A DNA stretch of 64,000 bases, from positions 7,485,001 to 7,549,000 of the forward strand of contig NZ_CP023865.1 in assembly GCF_003711105.1 (NCBI RefSeq), in the 5' to 3' direction. Source of the DNA: Actinoplanes teichomyceticus ATCC 31121 (GTDB lineage: Bacteria > Actinomycetota > Actinomycetes > Mycobacteriales > Micromonosporaceae). The position numbers were made by a program, and so were the translations under genes. Below the pieces are notes generated by a model. The model saw nothing but the letters and a program-made list of their open reading frames with translations, was not told where the DNA came from and did no database searches. Positions 33,320 through 43,210 of this stretch are shown piece after piece; position 1 is the stretch's first letter, and the number at the start of each line of letters is the position of its first letter.

Positions 33320-33591
33320 GCCGCGGGGGCCGTGCCGGCAACGGCCGCCCGGAGAGGGACGGCATCGGGACCAGCCGCCACGAGCGGGCCGGGAACGGCC
33401 GGCCGGAGAGGGACGGCACCGGCACGAGCCGCGGGGAGCGGACCGCCAACGGGCACCGGGAGACGAGCGGCACCGGCCTGAGCCGCGGCGAGCGGGCCGC
33501 CAACGGCCGGCGGGTGGGCCGGGGCGGCGGCATGAGCCGGGACGAGCGGGCCGGGAACGGCCGGCGCGGCGCGGGCGGAGAGCCGGAGTGA
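33316..33591 (+). CDS. 91-residue ORF made of five 18-residue repeats
   Basis: The GTG start overlaps the livG stop (GTGA), and the TGA stop overlaps the livF start in the same way, so this ORF is coupled at both ends. After the initiator, it consists of exactly five 18-residue units such as SRHERAGNGRPERDGTGT and SRGERAANGRRVGRGGGM. It is very rich in Arg, Gly, Asn and Glu and has no hydrophobic core, so it is probably disordered. It may be a translated spacer that keeps ribosomes moving from livG to livF, or a small basic protein. No family recognised. Confidence 0.55.
   Translation: MSRGGRAGNGRPERDGIGTSRHERAGNGRPERDGTGTSRGERTANGHRETSGTGLSRGERAANGRRVGRGGGMSRDERAGNGRRGAGGEPE
33319..33588. 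repeat. five 54-bp tandem units between livG and livF
   Basis: Units start at 33319, 33373, 33427, 33481 and 33535, each beginning AGCCG. They fill the whole gap between two transporter genes. Confidence 0.88.
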
Positions 33592-34304
33592 GCGCGCTGC
33601 TGGAGGTGGACGGGCTGACCGCGGGGTACGGCGCGGCGCCGGTGCTGCACGGCGTGCGGCTCAGCGTGCAGCCCGGCGAGATCGTCGCGGTGCTGGGGGC
33701 GAACGGGGCGGGCAAGACCACGCTGCTGCGTGCGCTCTCCGGGCTGGTCCGGGCGACCGGGGGCACGGTCGCCTTCGACGGCGAGGATCTGCGCCGGGTC
33801 CCGGTGGAGCACCTGGTACGCCGCGGGATCGCGCACGTGCCGGAGGGCCGCGGGGTGGTCACCGAACTCACCGTGGACGAGAACCTGCGGCTCGGTGGGC
33901 TGTGGCGGCGTGACCGCGCGGACGCGGCGCGCGCCCTGGACGAGGTCTACGACCTCTTTCCGGCGCTGGCACAACGGCGTGCCAGTGCCGGGCACCAACT
34001 CTCCGGCGGTGAGCGGCAGATGCTGGCGCTGGGCCGCGCCCTGGTCGGCCGTCCCCGGCTGCTGCTGCTGGACGAGCCGTCGCTGGGCCTGGCGCCGCGG
34101 ATCACCGCACAGATCATGGCGCTGCTGCGGGACCTGCGGGAACACACCGGGTTGACGGTGCTGCTGGTCGAGCAGAACGTCCGCAGCGCACTGTCCATCG
34201 CGGACGCGGGGGTCGTGCTGGCGCTGGGCCGCGTGGTCACCCGCAACAGCGCGGCGCGCCTGCGTGACGACGCCGACCTGCGGCACGCCTATCTGGGTTT
34301 CTGA
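33588..34304 (+). CDS. livF: LivF-type ABC transporter ATPase
   Basis: A 238-residue ATPase with Walker A GANGAGKTT, signature LSGGERQMLALGRAL and Walker B LLLLDEPSLGL. The EGRGVVTELTVDENL stretch is typical of LivF. It pairs with LivG on the cytoplasmic side of the LivH-LivM permease. The GTG start is coupled to the repeat ORF. Unlike LivG, it has no insertion and a normal length. Confidence 0.92.
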   Translation: MSALLEVDGLTAGYGAAPVLHGVRLSVQPGEIVAVLGANGAGKTTLLRALSGLVRATGGTVAFDGEDLRRVPVEHLVRRGIAHVPEGRGVVTELTVDENLRLGGLWRRDRADAARALDEVYDLFPALAQRRASAGHQLSGGERQMLALGRALVGRPRLLLLDEPSLGLAPRITAQIMALLRDLREHTGLTVLLVEQNVRSALSIADAGVVLALGRVVTRNSAARLRDDADLRHAYLGF

Positions 34305-34350
34305 GCCGGCACGGCGACCCCCGGACCACACCGACGACCCGCGCGGCGGC

Positions 34351-34484
34351 CGGCACACCGGCGAGCCACGGCCGCCGCGGCACACCGGCAAGCCACGCCG
34401 CCCCGGCACACCGGCGAACCGGAGCGCCCCGGCACACCGGCAAGCCACGGCCCGCCCCGGCACACCGGCGAAACCGGAGCGCCC
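34351..34484. repeat. 26-28-bp tandem repeats between livF and livH
   Basis: CGGCACACCGGC-type units start at 34351, 34378, 34404, 34430 and 34458. A 250-bp gap in an otherwise coupled operon is filled mostly by this array. Confidence 0.8.
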
Positions 34485-34555
34485 CGGGGACCACGCACCC
34501 GGCGCGACATGGCACGAGAGCAGCGGCGACGACGGGACCGACGAGAGATGACGAC

Positions 34556-35434
34556 ATGGACAGATTCGTTTACCTGACCTTCGACGGACTCAGCCGCGGC
34601 GCGGTCTACGCCGCGTTCGCACTGGCCCTGGTGCTGATCTGGCGGGCCGCCCGGATCGTCAACTTCGCCCAGGGCGCGATGGCGGTGGCCGCCGTCTACG
34701 TGGCGTACTCGGTGACGAACGCGACCGGCTCCTACTGGCTCGGGTTCGCCGCGGCGATGGTGTTCGGCCTGCTGCTCGGCGTCGCCGTCGAGAAGGCCGT
34801 GATGCGCTTCGTCGACCACTCCTCCCCGCTCAACGGCGTGGTCGTCGCACTCGGCCTGGTCCTGATCGTGCAGGGCGTGCTCGGCATCGTCTACGGCAAC
34901 GAGTACCGCCCGGTGGCGACCCCGTTCCGGCGCGACGCTTTCGAGATCGGCGGCATCGCGGTGCTCAGCCGCTACGACGTCTTCGTCTTCGCGGCGGTGG
35001 GTGCGGTGGTCGTCGCGCTCACGGTGCTGTTCACCCGTACGGCGATCGGCCTGCGGATGCGTGCCGCCGCGTTCGCCCCGGACGTCTCCCGGCTGCTCGG
35101 GGTGTCGGTGAGCGGGATGCTGACGCTGGGCTGGGCGCTCGCCGCCGCGGTCGGCTCGCTCGCCGGGATGCTGGTCGTCCCGACCGAGCTGGGCCTGCAT
35201 CCCACCGCGATGGACGTGGTGTTCGTGTCCGCGTTCACCGCCGCCGTGGTGGGTGGCCTGGACAGCCCGATCGGCGCGGTGACCGGTGGCCTGATCGTCG
35301 GGCTGCTCCTCTCCTACGTCAGCGGCTACCTGGGCGCGACGGTCGCCCCGATGGCGGTGCTGGCGCTGCTCGTGGTCGTGCTGCTGGGCCGGCCGGGCGG
35401 GTTGTTCGCCAGGTCCCGGGCGAGGCTGGCATGA
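34556..35434 (+). CDS. livH: LivH-type ABC permease
   Basis: A 292-residue membrane protein with about eight hydrophobic segments. LivH family markers are GLSRGAVYAAFALALVLIWR, RIVNFAQGAMA, and VGGLDSPIGAVTGGLIVGLL. The ATG at 34556 follows GAGAGATGAC. It ends with an ATGA overlap into livM. It forms the channel with LivM; the substrate is set by the binding protein at 36453. Confidence 0.92.
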   Translation: MDRFVYLTFDGLSRGAVYAAFALALVLIWRAARIVNFAQGAMAVAAVYVAYSVTNATGSYWLGFAAAMVFGLLLGVAVEKAVMRFVDHSSPLNGVVVALGLVLIVQGVLGIVYGNEYRPVATPFRRDAFEIGGIAVLSRYDVFVFAAVGAVVVALTVLFTRTAIGLRMRAAAFAPDVSRLLGVSVSGMLTLGWALAAAVGSLAGMLVVPTELGLHPTAMDVVFVSAFTAAVVGGLDSPIGAVTGGLIVGLLLSYVSGYLGATVAPMAVLALLVVVLLGRPGGLFARSRARLA

Positions 35435-36456
35435 CCGGCAGCGTGACCGAGGTGGCGCGGCCCGGCACGGCCACGCCCGTACCCGAGATCCGCGGACGAC
35501 GGCGGATCCCGCCGATCGTGCCGGTCCTGATCGGCGCCGTGGTGGTGGCGGCACTCAGCTACGTCCTGCCGCCGTTCCGCAACTACCAGCTCGCCACGGT
35601 CGGCGCGTACTTCACGGTGACCGCCGGGCTGACCGTCCTCACCGGACTCAACGGCCAGCTCTCGCTGGGGCACGGGGCGCTGATGGCGACCGGCGCCTAC
35701 GCCTTCGCGCTGGCGCAGAACAGGTGGCTGACCATGCCGCTGAGCTTCCTGGCGGCGATCGCCGCCACGACGCTGGCGGGTGTGGTGATCGGGCTGGCCG
35801 CGGCCCGGCTGCGCGGCCCCTACCTGGCCGGGCTGACCCTCGCGGTGGCGGTCGTGGTGCCGTCGGTGACCAGCACGTTCGACGAGACGTTCCACAGCGA
35901 CATGGGCCTGTCGGTGGCGCTGGACCCGCCGCCCGGGACGATCCCGGTGGAGCGTTGGCAGGCCTGGCTGTGCTGGGCGGGCGCGCTGGTCACCGTGCTG
36001 CTGCTGGCGATGCTGGTGCGCGGCCGGTTCGGGCGGGACCTGCGCGCGGTGCGCGACGACGAGACGGCGGCCCGGCTGGCCGGGGTGCACGTGGCCCGTA
36101 CCCAGGTGCTGGCGTTCGTGGTCAGCGCGGCCTGCGCCGGCCTGGCCGGCGCGCTGTTCGCCGTGCTGGCGCAGAGCGTCTCCCCCGGCGCGTTCCCGCT
36201 GACCCTGTCGCTGTTCCTGGTGATGGCCATCGTGATCGGCGGTCTGGGCCGGCTGACCGGCGCGCTGTGCGGGGCGGTGCTGCTGGTCGCGCTGCCCGCG
36301 CTGGCGCAGACCGCCGGGGAGCGCTCCGGTTCGCAGCATCTGGAGGGCAACCTCGCCTTGGTGATCTTCGGCGTGGTGCTCGTCGTCGTCATGCTCGCCG
36401 CTCCGGGCGGCCTCGCATCCATCAGATTCACCAGACAGTCCAGGAGGAACCGATGA
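35431..36456 (+). CDS. livM: LivM-type ABC permease
   Basis: A 341-residue permease with a 27-residue basic cytoplasmic N-terminus and eight or more membrane segments. The LivM signature is LNGQLSLGHGALMATGAYAFA, and the loop RDLRAVRDDETAARLAGV is the cytoplasmic ATPase-coupling region. It is coupled upstream to livH (ATGA) and downstream to the binding-protein gene (ATGA). Confidence 0.92.
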   Translation: MTGSVTEVARPGTATPVPEIRGRRRIPPIVPVLIGAVVVAALSYVLPPFRNYQLATVGAYFTVTAGLTVLTGLNGQLSLGHGALMATGAYAFALAQNRWLTMPLSFLAAIAATTLAGVVIGLAAARLRGPYLAGLTLAVAVVVPSVTSTFDETFHSDMGLSVALDPPPGTIPVERWQAWLCWAGALVTVLLLAMLVRGRFGRDLRAVRDDETAARLAGVHVARTQVLAFVVSAACAGLAGALFAVLAQSVSPGAFPLTLSLFLVMAIVIGGLGRLTGALCGAVLLVALPALAQTAGERSGSQHLEGNLALVIFGVVLVVVMLAAPGGLASIRFTRQSRRNR

Positions 36457-37712
36457 AACGCACCACGGCGGCTCTTCTCGCCGTCCTGCTGCTGGCAGCG
36501 GCCTGCGACAGCTCCGGCGGGGGCGGGTCCAGCACGAGCGACGTGCCGGGGGTGACCGATTCCGAGGTCGTTGTCGGCACGCACATGCCGCTGACCGGCC
36601 CGGCCGCGGCCGGCTATTCCAAGATCGCACCGGCCACCAAGGCGTACTTCGACTTCGTCAACGCGAACGGCGGGATCCACGGACGGAAGATCACCTACAA
36701 GATCAAGGACGACGGCTACAACCCGGCGACCACCCAGCAGGTGGTGCGGGAGCTGGTCCTGCAGGACAAGGTCTTCGCGATCCTGAACGGCCTGGGCACC
36801 CCGACCCACTCCGGGGTGCTGGACTTCCTGAAGACCAACCGGGTGCCGGACCTCTTCGTGGCCAGCGGCAGCCGCAGCTGGAACCAGCCGGACAGGTACC
36901 CGGGCACGTTCGGCTTCAACCCGGACTACACCGTCGAGGGCAAGATCCTGGGCACCCACGTCAGGAGCGCGTACCCCGGGAAGAAGGTCTGCTTCCTCGG
37001 CCAGGACGACGACTTCGGCCGGGACAGCCTGGCCGGGGTCGAGAAGATCCTCGGCCCGGTGGCGGCCAAGCAGACGTACGTGACCAGCAGCCCGAACGTC
37101 GGCCCGCAGATGGGCGCGCTCAAGGCGGCGGCCTGTGAGGTCGTCGTGCTGGCCACCGTGCCGGGCTTCACCGCGCTGTCGCTGGGCACCGCCTCGAAGA
37201 TCGGCTTCAAGCCGCAGTTCGTGGTCAGCAACGTGGGCGCCGACCCGGCCACCGTCGGCAAGGCGCTGGGTACGGCCGCGCCGCTGCTGGAGGGCGTGGT
37301 CTCGGCGAACTACCTGCCGCTGACGACGGACGACGCCAGCCCGTGGATCCAGCTCTTCAAGAGGGTCAACGCCGAGCACAACGGCGGCGCGGAGTTCGAC
37401 AACAACGTCGTCTACGGGATGTCGGTGGCCTACCTGTTCGTGCAGTCGTTGCAGGCCGCGGGCCGTGACCTGACCCGGGACGGGATCGTCGCCGCGGTGC
37501 GCCGCAACGGCTTCCAGGGGCCGGGTCTGGTGCCGCTGCGGTTCGCCGACAAGGATCATGCGGGGTACGGCGGGGAGCGGCTGACCCGGGTCGAGGGCGG
37601 CAAGGCGGTGTTCTTCGGGCCGGCATACACCACCGACGACGGTGACGCGGCGGTGCAGCCGCACACCGGCCCGGTCGTGACACCGCCGCAGAACGGCATC
37701 CCGGCGGCGTAA
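36453..37712 (+). CDS. Liv-type substrate-binding lipoprotein
   Basis: A 419-residue periplasmic-binding-protein type I lipoprotein. The lipobox LAAAC gives a lipidated Cys at residue 18, followed by a Gly/Ser linker. The mature start VTDSEVVVGTHMPLTGPAAAGYSKI is typical of the ligand-binding family that also serves amides and carboxylates. AGGAGG precedes the ATG, in addition to the ATGA overlap with livM. Genomic context (acyl-CoA enzymes) argues for an organic acid, ester or lactone rather than leucine; that is inference. Confidence 0.9.
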   Translation: MKRTTAALLAVLLLAAACDSSGGGGSSTSDVPGVTDSEVVVGTHMPLTGPAAAGYSKIAPATKAYFDFVNANGGIHGRKITYKIKDDGYNPATTQQVVRELVLQDKVFAILNGLGTPTHSGVLDFLKTNRVPDLFVASGSRSWNQPDRYPGTFGFNPDYTVEGKILGTHVRSAYPGKKVCFLGQDDDFGRDSLAGVEKILGPVAAKQTYVTSSPNVGPQMGALKAAACEVVVLATVPGFTALSLGTASKIGFKPQFVVSNVGADPATVGKALGTAAPLLEGVVSANYLPLTTDDASPWIQLFKRVNAEHNGGAEFDNNVVYGMSVAYLFVQSLQAAGRDLTRDGIVAAVRRNGFQGPGLVPLRFADKDHAGYGGERLTRVEGGKAVFFGPAYTTDDGDAAVQPHTGPVVTPPQNGIPAA

Positions 37713-37717
37713 TATCC

Positions 37718-37730
37718 GCACTCTGAGTGC
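37718..37730. promoter_or_regulatory. second CACT-N3-AGTG palindrome, before the enzyme genes
   Basis: GCACTC-T-GAGTGC is a perfect dyad between the binding-protein stop and the SDR start. It shares its core with the livG operator (32036-32052). AGGAGGT of the SDR gene lies just downstream. Confidence 0.6.
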
Positions 37731-37751
37731 AGAAAACTAGGAGGTAGTGCG

Positions 37752-38498
37752 ATGGCGGATCAGGTGGCGATCGTGACCGGAGCCAGTCGCGGCATCGGAT
37801 TCGCCGTCGCGCAACGCTTCGTCGCCCAGGGCGCGCGGGTGGCGATCACCGGGCGGGACGCGGACGCGCTGGCGGCCGCGGTGCGCGAGCTGGGCGGCCC
37901 GGACGTGGCCCTGGGGATCGCCGGCAAGGGCGACGACCCGGCACACCGGGCGGCCGTGATCGACGCGGTGGGCGAGCGGTTCGGGCCGGTCACCACGCTG
38001 GTCAACAACATCGGGATCAACCCGGCGTACGGGCCGCTGGCCACCCTGGACCTGAACGCCGCCCGCAAGATGGCCGAGGTCAACCTGATCGGCACGCTCG
38101 GCTGGGTGCAGGAGGCGCTGCGCGGCGGGCTGGCCGACGCCGGCGGCTCGATCGTGAACATCTCCTCGGTGTCCGGCGTGCGACCGGCGCCCGGCATCGC
38201 GTTCTACGGCACCACCAAGGCCGCGCTGATCCACCTCACCGAGGAGCTCGCCGTCGAGCTGGCGCCGAGGGTCCGAGTCAACGCGGTCGCGCCGGCCGTG
38301 GTCAAGACCCGCTTCGCCACCGCTCTGTACGAGGGGCGCGAGGAGCAGGTGGCGGCGACGTACCCGTTGCAGCGGCTCGGCACCACCGACGACGTGGCCG
38401 GCGCGGTGGCCTTCCTCTGCTCCGCCGACGCCGCCTGGATCACCGGCCAGACCATCGTCATCGACGGCGGGGTCACCCTCACCGGGGCGGTGCAGTGA
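37752..38498 (+). CDS. FabG-like short-chain dehydrogenase (SDR 1)
   Basis: A 248-residue classical SDR with TGASRGIG at residues 10-17, NNIG (variant NNAG), catalytic Ser in NISSVSG, and Tyr/Lys in FYGTTKAA. The C-terminal ITGQTIVIDGG is canonical. A strong AGGAGGT site precedes ATG 37752. It probably acts on a hydroxyacyl or ketoacyl intermediate of the pathway. Coupled to SDR 2 by a GTGA overlap. Confidence 0.9.
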   Translation: MADQVAIVTGASRGIGFAVAQRFVAQGARVAITGRDADALAAAVRELGGPDVALGIAGKGDDPAHRAAVIDAVGERFGPVTTLVNNIGINPAYGPLATLDLNAARKMAEVNLIGTLGWVQEALRGGLADAGGSIVNISSVSGVRPAPGIAFYGTTKAALIHLTEELAVELAPRVRVNAVAPAVVKTRFATALYEGREEQVAATYPLQRLGTTDDVAGAVAFLCSADAAWITGQTIVIDGGVTLTGAVQ

Positions 38499-39271
38499 AG
38501 CGGGTCGTGGTGACCGGCGCCGGCGGCGGGATCGGCGCGGCCCTGGCCCGGCGGTTCGCCGCGGACGGCGCCCGGGTGGTGGTCAACGACCTGAACGCCG
38601 ACGCGGCCGCCGCGGTGGCCGGACAGATCGGCGGCGTCGCGGTCACCGGCGACGCGGCGTCCGAGTCCGACGTACGCCGCCTGGTCGCGACCGCCGAGGC
38701 CGAACTGGGCGGGATCGACCTGTTCTGCTCGAACGCCGGCGTGCTGACCGCCGGTGACGAGAACACCCCGGACGAGAGCTGGCAGCGCGACTTCGGGGTC
38801 AACGTGATGTCGCACGTGCACGTGACCCGCGCGCTGCTGCCGACGTGGCTGGACTCGGGCCGGCCGAAGCGGCTGCTGATCACGGTCAGCGCGGCCGGGC
38901 TGCTGACGCTGCTGGGCAGCGCGTCGTACTCGGTGACCAAGCACGCGGCGCTGGCCTACGCCGAGTGGCTGCGGGCGACGTACGCCCACCGGGGTCTGAT
39001 CGTGCAGGCGCTCTGCCCGCAGGGGGTCCGCACCGACATGCTGACCGGCGGCGCCGCCCGCGGCAGCGGGAGCGCGGCGCTGCTCGCCGAGGGGGCGCTG
39101 GCCCCGGAGGCGGTGGCCGACCTGGTGGCCGAGTCGCTGACGGGCAACGGGTTCCTGATCCTGCCGCACCCGGAGGTGGCCGACTACTACCGCTTGCGCG
39201 CCACCGATCCGGACCGTTGGCTGGGTGGCATGAACAAGTTGCAGCGCGGCATCGAGGAGGGCGCGGCGTGA
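38495..39271 (+). CDS. short-chain dehydrogenase (SDR 2)
   Basis: A 258-residue SDR with TGAGGGIG near the N-terminus, SNAGVL, catalytic ITVSAAGLL and YSVTKHA. The closing part (FLILPHPEVADYY) resembles SDRs found next to ACAD10/11-like genes. GTG 38495 overlaps the SDR 1 stop, and its own stop overlaps the kinase start. It differs enough from SDR 1 to suggest a different substrate. Confidence 0.88.
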   Translation: MKRVVVTGAGGGIGAALARRFAADGARVVVNDLNADAAAAVAGQIGGVAVTGDAASESDVRRLVATAEAELGGIDLFCSNAGVLTAGDENTPDESWQRDFGVNVMSHVHVTRALLPTWLDSGRPKRLLITVSAAGLLTLLGSASYSVTKHAALAYAEWLRATYAHRGLIVQALCPQGVRTDMLTGGAARGSGSAALLAEGALAPEAVADLVAESLTGNGFLILPHPEVADYYRLRATDPDRWLGGMNKLQRGIEEGAA

Positions 39272-40286
39272 TCGGGCGCGTGGGAAGCGGATCGCCGGTG
39301 GGCGCGGTGAAGGGCCTCGACCTGGAGCGGCTGCGGACCTACCTGGACAGTCCACCGCTGAGCGCGGCGATGTTCGCCGGCGGCCGGTCCAATCTGACGT
39401 ACGCGGTCACCGACGGGACCAACCGCTGGGTGCTGCGCCGCCCGCCGCTCGGGCACGTGCTGCCCACCGCCCACGACATGGCCCGCGAGCACCGGGTCCT
39501 GGCGGCGCTGTCCCGGGCCGGTTTCCCGGTGCCCCGGCCGCTGCTGCTCTGCGCCGACACCGACGTGATCGGGGCGCCGTTCTACCTGATGGAACACGTC
39601 GACGGGACGATCTACCGGGACGCCGCGGAGCTGGCGAAGATCGATCTGCGCCGCCTGACGCTCACCCTGGTGGACACCCTGGCCGACCTGCACGCGCTGG
39701 CGCCGGAGGAGATCGGGCTGGGTGACTTCGGCCGGCCGGAGGGCTTCAACGCCCGCCAGGTGCGCCGCTGGAAACAGCAGCTGGACGCGTCGCGCAGCCG
39801 GGAGTTGTCCGGTATCGAGGAGTTGCACGCCCGGCTGGCCGCCGACATCCCGGCCGGCGGCCCGGGCGCGGTGGTGCACGGCGACTTCCGGCTGGACAAC
39901 GTGCTGATCGGCCCCGACCTGGCGGTCAACGCGGTGCTGGACTGGGAGATGTCGACGCTCGGCGACCCGCTCAGCGACCTCGCCCTGATGCTGGTCTACG
40001 CCGGCCGCCCGTTGCTGGTGCGCGACGGCACGCCGGTCGCCCCGCTGGACCTGTCCGGCCACCCCGGGCTGGACGAGATGGCCGCCCGCTACGCCGCGCG
40101 CAGCGGCCGCGACGTCGGTGATCTGCACTGGTACGTGGGATTCGCCGCGTTCAAACTGGCCGTCATCCTGGAGGGCGTGCACTACCGCTTCACCAGGGGC
40201 CAGACCGTCGGCGCCGGCTTCGACACCGTGGGCGCGATGGTGCCCGAGCTGATCGAGCAGGGCCATCGAGCGCTGGAAGGACACTG

Positions 40287-40287
<1 letters not shown>
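39268..40287 (+). CDS. phosphotransferase-family kinase, ACAD10/11 N-domain-like
   Basis: A 339-residue aminoglycoside-phosphotransferase fold protein. GGRSNLTYAV is the ATP-binding strand region; the catalytic loop VVHGDFRLDNVLIG has H204 and D206, and DWE with D225 binds metal. The N-terminal domain of animal ACAD10/11 and the bacterial LvaA kinase share this organisation and phosphorylate 4-hydroxyacyl-CoA. It is fused in ACAD11 but separate here, with its stop overlapping the ACAD start (TGATG). Substrate is inferred. Confidence 0.85.
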
Positions 40288-41488
<1,201 letters not shown>

Positions 41489-41492
<4 letters not shown>

Positions 41493-42073
41493 CCACACCG
41501 CCACGCGTGGACGGCCGCACCGCCCGGTCCGAGCGGACCCGCAACGCGATCGTCGACGCCCACCTCCAGCTGATCGCCGACGGCGACCTGCGCCCCACCG
41601 CGGACCGGATCGCCAAGCTGGCCGGCGTCTCGCTGCGCGCGCTGTGGAGCCACTTCGCCGACATGGAGGCGCTGATGGCGGCCAGTGGGCAGCGGGTGCT
41701 GGCGCAGCGCGACGCGTCGTACCGGCCGATCCCGCCGGACCTCCCGCTGCCGGAGCGGATCGAGCGGTTCTGCGCGCAGCGGGCCCGCCTGCTGGAGGAG
41801 ATCGGGCCGGCGGCGCGGGCGTCCGCCCTGAAGGAGCCGTTCTCCGACGCGCTGCAGCGCTACCGGCGACTCCACGTCGCCCGGGTACGGGACGAGCTGA
41901 CCAGCACCTTCGGCGAGGAGATCGGGTCGGACGAGGACCTGCTGAACGCGCTGACCGCGATCAGCCTGTGGCCGGCCTGGTCGACCTGGCGCGAGGCGAT
42001 GGACCTGCCGGTGGAGGCGGCGCAGGCCGCCCTGGCACGCGGCGTGCACGCCCTGCTGCACGGCTCGGACTGA
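41489..42073 (+). CDS. TetR-family regulator (TetR 1)
   Basis: A 194-residue protein with HTH near residues 20-65 (RNAIVDAHLQLIADGDLRPT, IAKLAGVSLRALWSHFADME). It is the last gene of the forward operon, coupled by GTGA to the acyl-CoA dehydrogenase. It is the best candidate to bind the two CACT-N3-AGTG palindromes. The ligand is probably an acyl-CoA of the pathway. Confidence 0.87.
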
Positions 42074-42086
42074 GCCCGCCGGGCGC

Positions 42087-42113
42087 GGCGGCGGACCACG
42101 CCGGTCCGCCGCC
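42087..42113. terminator. bidirectional hairpin between TetR 1 and the alcohol dehydrogenase
   Basis: GGCGGCGGACC and GGTCCGCCGCC form perfect 11-bp arms with a 5-nt loop. The flanks CCGGGC/GCCCGG extend it after a short mismatch. Confidence 0.7.
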
Positions 42114-42121
42114 GTGCCCGG

Positions 42122-43210
42122 TCAGAGCTGGACCACCGAGCGGGCCCCCTCGCCGCGGGCCATCCGCTCGAAGGCGGCCGGCACGTCGGCCAGCCGGATC
42201 CGGTCGGTGATCAGGTGGTCCAGCGACAGCCGGCCGTCGAGCACCTCGCGGGCCAGGGCCGGCACCTCCAGGTCCGGGTCGGCCTGGCCGTACACCGACG
42301 CCCGCAGCGTGCGCGCCGACGAGAAGACGTCCAGCGCGCCGATCTGCACCATGTCGTCGGCCGCGCCCATCCCCACCACGGTGACCTGGCCGCCGCGCCG
42401 GGTGGCCCGCCACGCCGCGCGGATCGTCGACGCCCGGCCGACGCACTCGACGGCGTGGTCCGCGCCGCGCCCGCCGGTGCGTTCCCGCACGTCCCTGGAG
42501 AGCGCGTCGGAGGACACCACGAACTCGGTCGCGCCGGCCGCCTCGGCCAGCCCCTTCTTCGCCTCGCTGACGTCCACCGCGATGACCTGCCCGGCGCCGG
42601 CCGCCCGGGCCGCCGCGACCACCGACAACCCGACCCCGCCGAGACCGATCACCAGCACCGACTCGCCCGGCTGCACCCTGGCGGTGTTGCGCACCGCGCC
42701 CGAGCCGGTCAGCACCGCGCAGCCGAGCAGCGCGGCCAGGGCGAAGTCGAGTTCCCGGGGGACCACGATGACCGCGCTCTCCGGCGCCACGACCTGCTCG
42801 GCGAAGGCGCCCAGCCCGAGACACACGTGCACCGGGGCGCCGTCCAGGGTCATGCCGTTCTCCAGCGCGGCCACCCCGGACGAGGTGGCGCACAGCCACG
42901 GCTGCCCGTGCTCGCAGAACCAGCACGAGCGGCACGGCGGCTGCCAGTTGAGCACCACGTGGTCGCCGACCGCGGCCCGGGTGACGTGCTCGCCGACCTC
43001 GACCACCTCACCGGCGGCCTCGTGCCCGAGCACCAGGGGGTGCGGCGGCCGTAGCGTCCCGTTGACCATCGACAGGTCGGAGTGGCAGACACCGGCCGCC
43101 CGGATCCGGACCCGCACCTGGCCGGGACCGACCTCGGGCAGGCGCAGTTGCTCGACGCCGGCCGGGACACCGGCCGAGCGGACCACCAGAGCGGGAATGT
43201 AGTGGCTCAT
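42122..43210 (-). CDS. zinc-dependent alcohol dehydrogenase
   Basis: A 362-residue medium-chain dehydrogenase. The catalytic zinc site uses C42 (GVCHSDL) and H63-E64 (LGHEAAGE). The structural zinc has four Cys at 93, 96, 99 and 107 (PPCRSCWFCEHGQPWLC). The cofactor motif is GLGGVGLS. Its ATG overlaps the aldehyde-dehydrogenase stop, forming the operon TetR 2-ALDH-ADH. It would oxidise a pathway alcohol to aldehyde. Confidence 0.92.
   Translation of the reverse strand: MSHYIPALVVRSAGVPAGVEQLRLPEVGPGQVRVRIRAAGVCHSDLSMVNGTLRPPHPLVLGHEAAGEVVEVGEHVTRAAVGDHVVLNWQPPCRSCWFCEHGQPWLCATSSGVAALENGMTLDGAPVHVCLGLGAFAEQVVAPESAVIVVPRELDFALAALLGCAVLTGSGAVRNTARVQPGESVLVIGLGGVGLSVVAAARAAGAGQVIAVDVSEAKKGLAEAAGATEFVVSSDALSRDVRERTGGRGADHAVECVGRASTIRAAWRATRRGGQVTVVGMGAADDMVQIGALDVFSSARTLRASVYGQADPDLEVPALAREVLDGRLSLDHLITDRIRLADVPAAFERMARGEGARSVVQL

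Noticed and set aside
34264..34551. A 95-residue open frame over the livF-livH gap
   Set aside because: It starts inside livF, consists of the 26-28-bp repeat read in changing phase, and has no ribosome-binding site. The period is not divisible by three, so it is unlikely to be selected as protein.
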